In this document: positions 7,597-16,058 of the stretch, one piece after another
How the letters are laid out: each line of letters begins with the position of its first letter
Numbering within the stretch: position 1 is the first letter of the stretch
NCBI GenBank assembly: GCA_037132075.1
Contig: JBAXPV010000031.1
Location: forward strand, 1-41,671
Reading direction: 5' to 3'
Length of the DNA: 41,671 nt
From: JBAXPV01 sp037132075
GTDB taxonomy: Bacteria; Bacteroidota; Bacteroidia; Bacteroidales; CAIXZF01
Position numbers and translations under genes: made by a program
Notes under the pieces: model-generated
What the model was told of the DNA's origin: nothing
What the model saw: the letters and a program-made list of their open reading frames with translations, nothing else
Databases searched by the model: none

Positions 7597-7977
7597 ATGG
7601 GTGATTTTGATAAACAAATAGAATATTGGAGATCAGGCGCTTTTGATGACCTGGAATCCGCAAAAGTCTTAATTGATAAGAATCGGGTTTTGCATGGACT
7701 TTTCTTTTGCCATTTGGTATTGGAGAAGATCATTAAAGCTCATGTCGTTAAGAATACCAATGACAATGCTCCACGTTCACATAACCTGATATATTTATTG
7801 GAAAAAGCTAATCTGACATTAGAAGATGATGACGAAATTTTTCTTGGAATACTGATGAAATATCAGCTTCAAGGCAGATATCCCGATTATAACCCAATTT
7901 TACCAGAGAAAACAATGGTGATTGAATATTTCAGCTACACTGAGAAACTTTTAATATGGCTAGAACGGAAGTTATAG
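7597..7977 (+). CDS. HEPN-domain protein, module 2
   Basis: This 126-aa all-alpha protein matches the HEPN pattern: an N-terminal helix with IEYWRSGAFDDLESAK, the core FFCHLVLEKIIKAHVV, and APRSHNLIYLL, the usual R-x-H-type region. HEPN proteins of this type are RNases or tRNA-targeting toxins controlled by an MNT partner. The gene order here (HEPN first, MNT second) is reversed relative to modules 1 and 3, and the genes overlap by 22 bp. This is the only one of the three HEPN genes that is intact. Confidence 0.82.
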   Translation: MGDFDKQIEYWRSGAFDDLESAKVLIDKNRVLHGLFFCHLVLEKIIKAHVVKNTNDNAPRSHNLIYLLEKANLTLEDDDEIFLGILMKYQLQGRYPDYNPILPEKTMVIEYFSYTEKLLIWLERKL

Positions 7978-8276
7978 AATTATTAAGAAAGTATGTGTTC
8001 TTATTAAATTCAGAAGGTATTTCTGTTACAAAAGCTTTCTTATTTGGTAGCTATTCAGATGATACCGCTAATGAAAATAGTGACATTGATATCATGATTG
8101 TTTCAGACTTGTACAATGAACAGGATGACCAGATCATTGGTAAAATATGGGATCTTACCCGAAAAATCAGCACTAAAATAGAACCCTTTTTAATTGGTAC
8201 AAAAAAGTTCACTGAGGACAATACATCTCCATTAATTAACATGATAAAAACCAAAGGAATAGAGATCGTTTTATAA
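7956..8276 (+). CDS. Minimal nucleotidyltransferase, module 2
   Basis: This 106-aa MNT protein has the signature FLFGSYSDDTANENSDIDIM (GS plus DxD) and the downstream KIEPFLIG strand. It starts within the HEPN gene, so co-translation is likely. Expected role is nucleotidyl modification and neutralisation of the HEPN partner. Confidence 0.85.
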   Translation: MARTEVIELLRKYVFLLNSEGISVTKAFLFGSYSDDTANENSDIDIMIVSDLYNEQDDQIIGKIWDLTRKISTKIEPFLIGTKKFTEDNTSPLINMIKTKGIEIVL

Positions 8277-8489
8277 AGTGTAAACTAATTTTAGGAAGAA
8301 AATACGCACTTCAACCCTTCAATCCTTCTCTTCATCCTACATATATCATCCTTCCTCTTGAACAAGTATAAAGGATAATATATAAAGGATAAACAGTGCC
8401 GATTGCGATCCCAACTTCGACCCTTCAATTTATTTTTCATCCTTCATCCTCTATTTTGATTAAATTTGTAAAAGGACAACAGTTTAACA
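8277..8489. repeat. Degenerate composite repeat
   Basis: CACTTCAACCCTTCAATCC and TTCATCC-type units appear at about 8308-8355 and again at 8420-8452, separated by AT-rich sequence with a duplicated AAGGATAATATATAAAGGATAA. No gene is visible. It leads into the PIN remnant. Confidence 0.6.
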
Positions 8490-8676
8490 ATGAGAATTCC
8501 AAAGGTTTATATTGATACTTCTGTTCTTGGTGGTTATTTTGACAAAGAATTTGATGTTGCTACCCAAAGATTATTTAAGGAGATTAAGAATGGAGAATAC
8601 ATTGTCGTGATTTCCAATGTAACCTTCGATCGAAATTCGTTCACCTAAAGATTTGATTGATTATGAAAACGACTGA
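8490..8676 (+). pseudogene. PIN-domain toxin with an internal deletion
   Basis: ATG 8490 opens a PIN protein, MRIPKVYIDTSVLGGYFD, carrying the first catalytic Asp. After SNVTF the frame is lost and stops at 8646-8648. The C-terminal end of a PIN protein, IEIRSPKDLIDYEND, continues in a neighbouring frame to TGA 8674-8676. Both ends of a roughly 160-aa toxin are present but the middle, about 100 codons, is missing, so it is dead. The stop region overlaps the antitoxin gene start, as in intact pairs. Confidence 0.8.
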
Positions 8677-8830
8677 AGATTTTGATTGTGTAAAAATGAT
8701 GCGGGATATTCGCGATAAAGTGAATTCAGAGATTGTTAAAATGGATTCTGCCCAGATAATTGAATATTTTCGTAAAAAATCAGAGGAATACCAAAGTAAA
8801 TACGGCCAGCCAGTAACCAAGGCTCATTAG
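8663..8830 (+). CDS. Small antitoxin of the PIN module
   Basis: This 55-aa protein starts MKTTEDFDCVKMMRDIRDKV and contains IIEYFRKKSEEY. I recognise this as the small protein commonly encoded just after PIN-domain genes in Bacteroidota and presumed to be the antitoxin. It overlaps the end of the PIN remnant by 14 bp. It is intact although its toxin has lost its middle. Confidence 0.72.
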   Translation: MKTTEDFDCVKMMRDIRDKVNSEIVKMDSAQIIEYFRKKSEEYQSKYGQPVTKAH

Positions 8831-9024
8831 TAATTGTTGTTCCACTCCCCCTAATTCTCCTTTTCACCCTCTTCATCCCCTTCGCTACCTTCGACCCCTT
8901 CGACCCCTTCGACAGGCTCAGGGACCGAAGCTCAGGGACCAAGTCGCCAAGTCGCCCACTTCAACCCTTCAACCCCCGGTAGCTGAGCCTGTCGAAGCTC
9001 ATCCTTCATCCTTCTTCATTCCAC
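8831..9024. repeat. Composite intergenic repeat
   Basis: From about 8880: CTTCGACCCCTTCGACCCC, TTCGACAGGCTCAGGGACCG with a second partial unit, CCAAGTCGCCAAGTCGCC, CACTTCAACCCTTCAACCC, the inverted unit GGTAGCTGAGCCTGTCGAAG, then TTCATCC units at 8999-9014, ending about 10 bases before the ATG at 9025. This is the fullest version of the composite structure. Confidence 0.85.
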
Positions 9025-9324
9025 ATGCGCCTCAATAATTTTGAAATAGAAAATATTAAAAAGCAGGCCATACGTCATTTTGGAAACGAAGTGAAAGTAA
9101 TTCTCTTTGGTTCGAGGACCCAAAATGAAAAGCGGGGAGGAGATATTGATTTGTACATTAAAAGTACTGATCTTGAAACAATGAATCCGCGATCAAAAAT
9201 AAATTTCATCACTGATTTGTTAATGATTATTGGGGAGCAAAAGATTGATGTTATCCTGGATAACCCTGAGTATAGGGATTCACCGTTTTTTAAAACAATT
9301 GAACAAACAGGAATAGTGTTATGA
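9025..9324 (+). CDS. Minimal nucleotidyltransferase, module 3
   Basis: This 99-aa MNT protein carries ILFGSRTQNEKRGGDIDLYI (GS plus DxD) and the third strand QKIDVILDNPE. It overlaps the following HEPN-like gene by 4 bp. The gene looks intact although the partner is multiply broken. The start ATG follows a TTCATCC block. Confidence 0.85.
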   Translation: MRLNNFEIENIKKQAIRHFGNEVKVILFGSRTQNEKRGGDIDLYIKSTDLETMNPRSKINFITDLLMIIGEQKIDVILDNPEYRDSPFFKTIEQTGIVL

Positions 9325-9758
9325 TTACTGAAGAATTTAGTGAAAGACTTAGAGAGACCATTGCAATTTGTGATTTGCATTATCAACGGATGAATTTTGC
9401 CTGGGAAAACATTGAAAAATATTTTCCATTAACGGAAAATATTCAGAATCAGATTACTCAAATTGAATTGGCATTTTTTGATCAATTGATATACCGGTTT
9501 TCAAAACCAAACCCGAAATTCAGTGACACATGAATATCCATTTTTCAAGGAGGTCCAGATAAAAGAACTGAATTTATACTGAAACTTGGCAGATTTGCTA
9601 AGCAAAGATGCTTAGTTTCAGTTATGCTGAGCGATTAGGTTTGCGAATTTTTCGCAAATCTGATCAGCCGAAGTATACTTCCTGAACAAGTAGAAATACT
9701 GTCAACAATATGGCTCCGTTTAAAAACCTACACTTTATCCCGATTAACAATATTGTGA
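9321..9758 (+). pseudogene. HepT/HEPN-like gene (module 3): deletion plus mini-element
   Basis: ATG 9321 encodes MITEEFSERLRETIAICDL and onward to FFDQLIYRFSKP, the N-terminal half of a substrate-binding/HEPN-type partner. After about 9510 the middle is missing. The C-terminal part resumes in another frame at 9523 with VTHEYPFFKEVQIKELN, is interrupted by a 99-bp mini-element, and continues from 9678 with LPEQVEILSTIWLRLKTYTL to TGA 9756-9758. Removing the element plus one TA (9577-9677) rejoins ELN-L-LPEQV in frame. So one internal deletion and one insertion inactivated this toxin-type gene. Confidence 0.82.
9577..9675 (+). mobile_element. Double-hairpin mini-element, copy B
   Basis: This 99-bp element starts with TAC, ends with GTA and is flanked by TA (9575-9576 and 9676-9677). 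Hairpin 1 is ACTGAAACT/AGTTTCAGT (9578-9586 with 9614-9622) enclosing a smaller TTTGC/GCAAA stem. Hairpin 2 pairs 9633-9647 with 9651-9665, 15 bp including two G-T wobbles. Relative to copy A (reverse complement of 5306-5394), hairpin 1 differs at three positions and all are compensated on the other arm; the inner stem is TATGC/GCATA in A and TTTGC/GCAAA here. Confidence 0.8.
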
Positions 9759-9781
9759 TTTCGCAAACCTAATCAGCCGAA
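9759..9781. repeat. Partial third copy of the mini-element hairpin arm
   Basis: TTCGCAAACCTAATCAGC directly after the HEPN stop is the complement of the left arm of hairpin 2 in copy B. It appears to be a half-element or solo arm. Confidence 0.55.
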
Positions 9782-10000
9782 TCTCATGATCCGGTCCCCC
9801 CTCTCCCCCTTCGCCCCCATTCAACAAGCTCAAGGACCGCCCTTCAACAAGCTCAAGGACCGAGTCGCTCCGTCGCCAAGTCACCCCGTCGCCGAGTCGC
9901 CCCATCGCCCGCCCACTTCACCCTTCAATCCCCGGTAGCTGAGCCTGTCGAAGCTCATCCTTCATATATCATCCTTCATCCCTCTAACACCCCTTCTCAC
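9782..10000. repeat. Composite intergenic repeat
   Basis: C-rich block with two TTCAACAAGCTCAAGGACCG variants at about 9821-9860, TCGCCAAGTCACCCCGTCGCC units, CACTTCACCCTTCAATCC, the inverted GGTAGCTGAGCCTGTCGAAG at 9934-9953, and TTCATCC/TTCATATATCATCC units to about 9982. The frame of the next gene stays open back into this repeat, with no ATG found. Confidence 0.8.
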
Positions 10001-11407
10001 CTGAAAGAAAATCAGCACATAGAATACAAAGCTAATTTCAATGATTCTGTTATTGAAACATTAGTCGCTTTTGCCAACAGCAAAGGAGGAAGCGTATTGA
10101 TAGGCATTAATGATGATGGTAGTCCTAATTCAAATTTTTCATTTGGTAAAGAAACGTTTCAAAAATGGGTGAACGAAATAAAAGTAAAGACGCAACCATC
10201 GATAATTCCTGATATAGAAGTTATTGCTTATAATGGGAAAAATGTAGTCGAATTGGCGATCCCTGAATTTCCTATTAAACCTGTTTCATTCAAAGGACGT
10301 TATTTTAAAAGAGTAAAAAATTCTAATCATCATTTATCAGTTATTGAAATTGCAGATCTGAGCTTGCAATCATTGCAGGTGTCATGGGATTCGTATCCAG
10401 CGCCAAACATTACTATTGACGACATAGATTTATTAAAGGTAGAAAAATTTATCCGGAAGGTTAACGCCACTGGAAGGTTCAATCTGGAGGGATCTCTTGT
10501 TGAAAACCTGGAAAAACTTCGATTGATTTCAAATAATAAAATAACAAATGCTGCATATCTCCTTTTTGCTAAAAGAGATATCGCTTTTAATGTTCATTTA
10601 GGCAGATTCAAAACACCTTCTTATATTATTGACGATAAAATGTTGAGAGGTTCTTTATTTGAGGTTGTTGAAGAAACAATGAAATATCTGATCTCCCAAA
10701 TTAAAGTTGCATTTGAAATTACAGGAGTGACGACCCAACGAACTGAGATTTTCGAATATCCTTTACCCGCTCTTAGAGAATTGGTTCTAAATGCCCTGAT
10801 TCAGCGTGACTATTTGAGCCCCATTGATGTTCAGATTAAAGTTTTTGACAACAGTATTACTTTTTTTAACCCCGGTAAGTTGTACGGCGAACTGACAGTT
10901 GCACATTTAATATCCAATAATTACCAGGCGTATGCTCGAAACAAATTATTGGCAGAAGCCTTTTACCTCACAGGAGATATTGAAAAATATGGTAGCGGAT
11001 TTAAGCGTATTCAAAACGAGTTAAAACAATATCCGACCATGAATATGGATTGTCAGGAAATCCCAAATGGTTTTTTAGTTGAGTTAAGTTATACACAACA
11101 AAAAACAACTACGAGGATTAGCACTGAAAATAGTGCCAGTGCTGAGATTTCCGGGCAGGGTGCTAAAAGTGGCACTAAAAGTGGCACTAAAGATGGCACT
11201 AAAGATGGCACTAAAAAACAAATCGATAGCAAAATGGACTTGATTATTGACCTATTGAAAGAAAGTAAGCATGTCACAATTGATAATATTTCGAAAATGC
11301 TCAATATCCCCAGAAGAACGATAGTAAGGTATCTGGAAAAATTAAAAAATGATAACGTAATACAAAGAACCGGCAGTAAGAAAGACGGTTACTGGGAGAT
11401 TCTATAA
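10001..11407 (+). CDS. AlbA_2 / HATPase-type regulator, possibly start-less
   Basis: The coding sequence is clear from about 10001 (LKENQHIEYKANFNDSVIE, then AFANSKGGSVLIGINDDG, the AlbA_2 domain). The HATPase motif RELVLNALIQRDY lies at about 10775. GTKS/GTKD tetrapeptide repeats (11161-11216) precede a C-terminal winged helix with ISKMLNIPRRTIVRYLEKL. No ATG is found upstream in frame: the frame runs into the repeat block, and the first conventional alternative, TTG 10097, would delete most of the AlbA_2 domain. I therefore mark CTG 10001 as the start of recognisable coding; the true start is unknown and may have been lost when the repeat arrived. Other domains look intact. Confidence 0.75.
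   Translation: MKENQHIEYKANFNDSVIETLVAFANSKGGSVLIGINDDGSPNSNFSFGKETFQKWVNEIKVKTQPSIIPDIEVIAYNGKNVVELAIPEFPIKPVSFKGRYFKRVKNSNHHLSVIEIADLSLQSLQVSWDSYPAPNITIDDIDLLKVEKFIRKVNATGRFNLEGSLVENLEKLRLISNNKITNAAYLLFAKRDIAFNVHLGRFKTPSYIIDDKMLRGSLFEVVEETMKYLISQIKVAFEITGVTTQRTEIFEYPLPALRELVLNALIQRDYLSPIDVQIKVFDNSITFFNPGKLYGELTVAHLISNNYQAYARNKLLAEAFYLTGDIEKYGSGFKRIQNELKQYPTMNMDCQEIPNGFLVELSYTQQKTTTRISTENSASAEISGQGAKSGTKSGTKDGTKDGTKKQIDSKMDLIIDLLKESKHVTIDNISKMLNIPRRTIVRYLEKLKNDNVIQRTGSKKDGYWEIL
11161..11216 (+). repeat. In-frame 12-bp tandem repeat, second AlbA_2 gene
   Basis: About four to five units of GGCACTAAAAGT/GGCACTAAAGAT encode GTKSGTKSGTKDGTKDGTKK-like tetrapeptides in the linker before the winged helix. 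Position in the protein is equivalent to the repeats in the genes at 257 and 31286. Confidence 0.85.
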
Positions 11408-11526
11408 CAGATCGCCCGTCACCAGTTCGCCCCGTAGCCCCGTCGCCCCGTCGCCACCCACTTCACCCTTCAAACCTCTCTTCATCCTTCATATTTCATC
11501 CCTCATCCTTCACAAAAGCCCATCCC
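11408..11526. repeat. Composite intergenic repeat before the polysaccharide locus
   Basis: GCCCCGTCGCCCCGTCGCC units, CACTTCACCCTTCAAACC, then TTCATCC/TTCATATTTCATCC units at 11484-11512, ending about 14 bases before the Wzz-like ATG. This is the last clear copy of the composite before the O-antigen genes. Confidence 0.8.
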
Positions 11527-12420
11527 ATGGAACCCACCAATCCTCCTATTCCTTCGTCTCCCTCCGACGAAATCGACCTCTTCAAGCTCTTCATCAAAAC
11601 CATCCTATTTCTCCGCAAATACAAAAAGATCTTATGGATCTCAGTTGGCCTGAGTTTTTTGGTCGGCGTAGGGATGTATTTTTCCCCCAAACAACATTAT
11701 TACAGAACCAATATTACAGTATCCACAAATCTATCATCTGATGATGTTCTGGAAGAATTCAGATCATTGAAATCTTCACAAGAGGCGAATGATGTAACTA
11801 CGGTTGCCGATAAATTGGGGATCTCTATAAGTGGTTCAAAACTAATACGAGAGATGAGTATTGAAAACGTTTTAACCCCAAAAGAAGTGGATCTGAAGGG
11901 AAAAGCCAAAACCGTTTCTCAAAGTAAACTTCTTAAAATAACCATCGATTTTAATGGGAAACGAATGGAAGACTCCAAAAACGTTCATCATGTTTTTGCA
12001 GATAGTCTGAGAAGTGGTATCGTAAACGATTTCAGCACCAATCCTTATATTAAAGAAAGATTTGAAATTTCTAAGGTCTCATCAAAGGAGATGATAAAAG
12101 AAATTGATATACAAATGCGTAAACTCGATTCTTTACAAAAAAGTTTACTTCAACCCAACCAAAAGCAAGGACAGGTTATTGTTGAAAATTCCGGCAAGCA
12201 ATCTTTTGCAGGAGAGGTCCTTTATTTAAAACGTCAAAGGTTAAATATTGATTCAAGCCTTCAGATGAATAAGCCTATCATGATCTTGGATTCAAGCGTC
12301 ACCCCAATTATTGAATCACTTTGGTCAATAAAAGTGATAATATTTTATTGTTTAATAGTTTTTGCAATTGGATTTCTGATTGCTACTATTAGGGAAATTA
12401 ATTCTTTTCTTCCAAAGTAG
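11527..12420 (+). CDS. Wzz-like chain-length determinant protein
   Basis: This 297-aa inner-membrane protein has a proline-rich cytoplasmic N-terminus, a first membrane segment at about residues 38-57, a periplasmic region with predicted coiled coil (about 180-215), and a second membrane segment at about 267-287 followed by a short cytoplasmic tail. That is the topology of Wzz/PCP proteins controlling O-antigen or capsule chain length. It has no tyrosine-kinase domain. It opens the polysaccharide locus and is the first gene after the accessory island. Family assignment rests on topology and context more than on motifs. Confidence 0.75.
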   Translation: MEPTNPPIPSSPSDEIDLFKLFIKTILFLRKYKKILWISVGLSFLVGVGMYFSPKQHYYRTNITVSTNLSSDDVLEEFRSLKSSQEANDVTTVADKLGISISGSKLIREMSIENVLTPKEVDLKGKAKTVSQSKLLKITIDFNGKRMEDSKNVHHVFADSLRSGIVNDFSTNPYIKERFEISKVSSKEMIKEIDIQMRKLDSLQKSLLQPNQKQGQVIVENSGKQSFAGEVLYLKRQRLNIDSSLQMNKPIMILDSSVTPIIESLWSIKVIIFYCLIVFAIGFLIATIREINSFLPK

Positions 12421-12576
12421 ATTTGACAGGAATTTCTCTAGCTTTAGGTTGGAGAACTAATAGTTTAAAAGACTGACTATATAAAAATCAGATTAACAAA
12501 GTCTTATGGAGACCATTTCCACCTGAAAGGAGCAAATTCTTATATTATTCACAAATACCTGAGTTGCATTCGATAA

Positions 12577-12926
12577 TATAAAGAGCACCTTTAAAATTTG
12601 CATTGTTGAAGCATTTTTTATAACTATCATAATATCAGTGTTATATGTTGTATTTATTGCTTTAATTTGATCAAAACACATTGAGATGAGCAATATAAAA
12701 TCACATAGTTTATTTGTTAATTACATACTGCTAAAACCCAGTCGATTCTATTGTAAATCTGTAAAAATGGGTCGTCAAAATGTCAAAGAGCGAAAAACTG
12801 AATCACATTATAACCTCAGGTAGCTTTAAGAACTGGCTATTAGCTGAATTTTTAAAAGTTAAAAGTTAAATGTTATGTTCAAATTCAATTCTTTTCAAAA
12901 ACTTGTTATTAGAGGTGTCCTATAGT
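12577..12926 (+). mobile_element. Internally deleted IS5-family element
   Basis: The left end contains AGAGCACCTTTAAAATTTGC (about 12581-12600) and the right end TTATTAGAGGTGTCCTATA (about 12906-12924), imperfect inverted ends. From 12686 the first 13 or so codons of a transposase (MSNIKSHSLFVNY) match the start of the transposase remnant at 19674. Everything else of the transposase is gone. The flanks (12421-12576 and 12927-13185) show no gene; a small CTGG...CCAG hairpin lies at about 12929-12941. Confidence 0.7.
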
Positions 12927-13185
12927 CTGGAAAGACCAGCGGATGTAAAAGCTAAAAAGGGAAAATCGCAGGATGTTTTCGGAGTTTAAATACGCGGAAA
13001 GATTTTCCAGCTCCGTTTGGACATTTCCTCTTTCAGAAAGCAATGTTAGTGTGTCTTGTATTCAATCTAAAAGGCGATTGAAGGTAAAATTGTGTATTTT
13101 CAGTTGGCTAACCGTTGAGCTGTAACATTGAAAGTTGGGATGGCAAAATTTGTGATGATATTATTGTTAGATAGAAATAATTAGA
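12927..13185. other. AT-rich leader before wzx, no gene seen
   Basis: No plausible coding frame or recognisable repeat was found apart from the small hairpin at its left end. It may hold the promoter for the wzx-onward genes, but I could not pick a convincing consensus. Confidence 0.4.
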
Positions 13186-14574
13186 TTGATACAGATAGGC
13201 CGAAAGGATATATTTTGGAATTATGGGGCTACTTTTTTAAAAATCGCCTCGTCTATATTATTATTACCTTTTGTTTTAAGAACTATGCCTTCCGAAAAGG
13301 TTGGTATTTGGTCAATTTTTATGACAATTACTGCTTTTTCAACGTTGCTTGATTTTGGTTTTAGCTCATCATTTACCCGTAATGTTACATATGTTTTCAG
13401 CGGAGTCAGAAATTTAAAAGTTAAAGGGTTTGAATATGCAGTTTCGGAAAACCAAATTGTTGATTATGGCTTGCTAAAAGGTGTCATAACTGCGATGCGT
13501 TGGTTCTATCTGCGGATGTCCATTATTTTGTTTTTTATACTTTCAACGTTAGGCACTTTTTATATATTTTCATTATTAAGAAGTTATAAAGGTGATCACC
13601 AGGAGGTTTATTTTGCTTGGGTGTTATTGTGCTTTATTAATACTTACAATTTATATACTCAATATTATGACTCTCTTTTGCAAGGGAAAGGACTAGTGAA
13701 GAGATCAAAGCAGATTGTGATCGTAGGTCAGACGGTATACTTTTTAATTGCTACAATTTTGATAATGTCAGGTTTTGGACTTGTAGCGGTAATTTCTGCT
13801 CAAGTTTCATCAGTTATTATTATTCGTTGGTTGGCTTATCATTCTTTTTTTACGATGGATTTAAAACATCGGTTAAATATGGTTTTACCTCGGCCACCAA
13901 AAGAGGTACTAAAAGCAATTTATCCCAATGCTCTCAAAATTGGATTAACTTCATTAGGAGCTTTTGTGGTACAAAGATCAGCAATTATCATAGGGTCTTT
14001 GTATTTGCCTCTTGAAGTAATTGCAACTTATAGTATAACCATTCAGTTAATTTCTGTTATCGCAAGTTTAGCTGGAATTTATACTTTGACCTATCAACCA
14101 AAAATGGCTCAATTAAGGGTAGATAGTAATTCATACGCAATTAAAACACTTTATTTGAAAGGACAAATTGTTTTTTTGATGACCTATATTTTGGGAGGGA
14201 TATCTCTTTTAATTTTTGGAGAATTGGCACTGAATTTTGTAGGTAGTCAAACCAAATTATTGCCATCAATAATTGTATTAGTGGCATTAATTATTTCATT
14301 GTTAGAAAATAATCACGGAATTGCAGGAGCCATTCTTCTTACAAACAATGAAGTCCCATTTTTTAAAGCTTCATTACTAGCTGGAGCTATTACAATATGT
14401 ATATTGATTGTAATGTTTTATTATACAAATGTGAATATATGGGCTATGATTTTAGCCCCTGGGATTGCGCATTTATATAATAATTTCAAATGGCCATACG
14501 AAGTTATTAAGCAATTAAATATTTCCTTAAAGGACATTGCAAAAAGTTACTTTAATTTAAATAATTCGCTATAA
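13186..14574 (+). CDS. wzx: O-antigen flippase (Wzx-like)
   Basis: This 462-aa hydrophobic protein has about 12-14 membrane segments and the polysaccharide-translocase N-terminus IQIGRKDIFWNYGATFLKIA. Wzx proteins flip undecaprenyl-linked repeat units across the inner membrane. The start is TTG 13186; no better ATG lies upstream in frame. Its stop (14572-14574) abuts the ATG of the methyltransferase, so the two are co-transcribed. Strong AT bias matches the rest of the central locus. Confidence 0.88.
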   Translation: MIQIGRKDIFWNYGATFLKIASSILLLPFVLRTMPSEKVGIWSIFMTITAFSTLLDFGFSSSFTRNVTYVFSGVRNLKVKGFEYAVSENQIVDYGLLKGVITAMRWFYLRMSIILFFILSTLGTFYIFSLLRSYKGDHQEVYFAWVLLCFINTYNLYTQYYDSLLQGKGLVKRSKQIVIVGQTVYFLIATILIMSGFGLVAVISAQVSSVIIIRWLAYHSFFTMDLKHRLNMVLPRPPKEVLKAIYPNALKIGLTSLGAFVVQRSAIIIGSLYLPLEVIATYSITIQLISVIASLAGIYTLTYQPKMAQLRVDSNSYAIKTLYLKGQIVFLMTYILGGISLLIFGELALNFVGSQTKLLPSIIVLVALIISLLENNHGIAGAILLTNNEVPFFKASLLAGAITICILIVMFYYTNVNIWAMILAPGIAHLYNNFKWPYEVIKQLNISLKDIAKSYFNLNNSL

Positions 14575-15603
14575 ATGGAAAATGAACAGAATATTGATTG
14601 TTTTTTATGTGGACAATCAGCGGTATTAAAACATAAAAAATTTCCGGGATATCAAGAACCGAATGCGTTTGAGATCTATCACTGTCAATATTGCAATACT
14701 GCCTTTTCGTTGCCGAGAAATGATTCCACAAAGATTTATGATAGGATATATGAAAACAATAGTAAAGTCCCTGGATATGATAGATATTGGGACTATGCTA
14801 ATAATGTTAGTAAATGTTCTAATCCTTTACAATACTTGGCGGATAAAGAGGATACCTATTGGGCTGTAAAAGAAGCACTATCTATTACAGTTGAAGATAA
14901 AAAATTGGCAAAAATATTAGAAATAGGAAGTGGTCTAGGCTATTTAACTTATTCATTAATAAGGGCTAAATACAATGTTATAGGATTAGACATATCACAT
15001 ACGGCCGTTATGAATGCAATTAATAGATTTGGGGACTATTTTATTTGTGAAGATTTATTTAATTATGCTAAATTGCATTCAGAATCATTCGATATTGTTA
15101 TTTTAACTGAGGTTATTGAACATATTGATAACCCGATAGATTTTTTAGAATCGATTAATATGCTACTTAAACCAAATGGAAGGATTATTATTACCACTCC
15201 AAATAAATCTTTATATCCTAAAGATATAATTTGGGATACAGAACTCCCTCCAGTTCATTGCTGGTGGTTTAGTGAAGATTCAATTAAATATTTATCGGAA
15301 AGAATAAATGCAAGCATTAGTCTTATTAATTTTAGTAAATTTTATAAATATAAGTATATAGCAATTGACCGGAAACGTTTATATAATGGTCATTTGCCAA
15401 AGCCATTTTTTAGTAGAAATGGTACATTAATTATTAGTTCTAACATGGACAATAATTCGCTAAAATCGTATCTTAGGAAACTAATAGCTAAAATTCCATT
15501 CGCAAAAGTCATATATGTTCGAATTAAAAAAAGTTTGAACACTGACAAAATTATTTGTGACGAGAAGGGAGTTGTTTTATGTGCAATTTTGCAGAAATCG
15601 TAA
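14575..15603 (+). CDS. Class I SAM-dependent methyltransferase with N-terminal zinc ribbon
   Basis: This 342-aa protein starts with a C9-x2-C12...C37-x2-C40 cysteine cluster, probably a zinc ribbon. A class I methyltransferase fold follows, with the SAM-binding motif ILEIGSGLGYLTYSL at about residues 115-129, an acidic end of strand 2 (VIGLDIS) and the post-motif LTEVIEHIDNP. Related proteins methylate sugars or act on polysaccharide ends; here it probably decorates a glycan, from context. It starts immediately after the wzx stop. Confidence 0.85.
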   Translation: MENEQNIDCFLCGQSAVLKHKKFPGYQEPNAFEIYHCQYCNTAFSLPRNDSTKIYDRIYENNSKVPGYDRYWDYANNVSKCSNPLQYLADKEDTYWAVKEALSITVEDKKLAKILEIGSGLGYLTYSLIRAKYNVIGLDISHTAVMNAINRFGDYFICEDLFNYAKLHSESFDIVILTEVIEHIDNPIDFLESINMLLKPNGRIIITTPNKSLYPKDIIWDTELPPVHCWWFSEDSIKYLSERINASISLINFSKFYKYKYIAIDRKRLYNGHLPKPFFSRNGTLIISSNMDNNSLKSYLRKLIAKIPFAKVIYVRIKKSLNTDKIICDEKGVVLCAILQKS

Positions 15604-16058
15604 ATGATTCCTTTAATTTTGAATTATTGTTAATGGTCATTAGTGTCCGGTTAATGGTGTTAGATTTGAAAAAAAGTGAAACAGAAGTAGGTAGATCTTG
15701 TCTTATATATATGTGAAGCCGGGCCAACTTCTAAAATGTGATAGCGAATAAATTGAAATGAAATCGTTATTTTTTTTGATAAAGTTGAACACAAGGGTTG
15801 AAAGCATTATTTTGTATTGATTGTTCTATAGGCAGGTTTGATTCACGAAGTTTGTCAAATGGATTATAGATATATAATGTAGCAATTCGGAAAAGTATTT
15901 ACTAAAGATAAATACTGGTTGGCATGGAACATATGTTTTTTGTAATGATACAATTGGCAATTATTTGGTCATTTAACAGAGTCCTAAATTATTATTACTC
16001 TGTTGTGAAAAGGGAAATTAAATTAGCAATAAAATATTATCACTTTGGATTTAATTAA
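15604..16058. other. 455-bp AT-rich gap, no gene seen
   Basis: No credible ORF or RNA gene found. A short TTAGTGTCCGGTTAATGGTG near 15640 could be a transposon end, but no partner end was located. The stretch may be a decayed gene. Confidence 0.4.

Noticed and set aside
9321..9533. The 70-aa frame as a complete small HEPN protein
   Set aside because: Its last residues (NPKFSDT) are out of frame with the real C-terminus found just downstream, so it is a truncated product of a broken gene.
94..11526. Classical integron cassette array with attC sites
   Set aside because: No integrase gene is visible, and the spacers lack paired R/L core sites such as GTTRRRY in the required palindromic layout. 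The resemblance is only in organisation.
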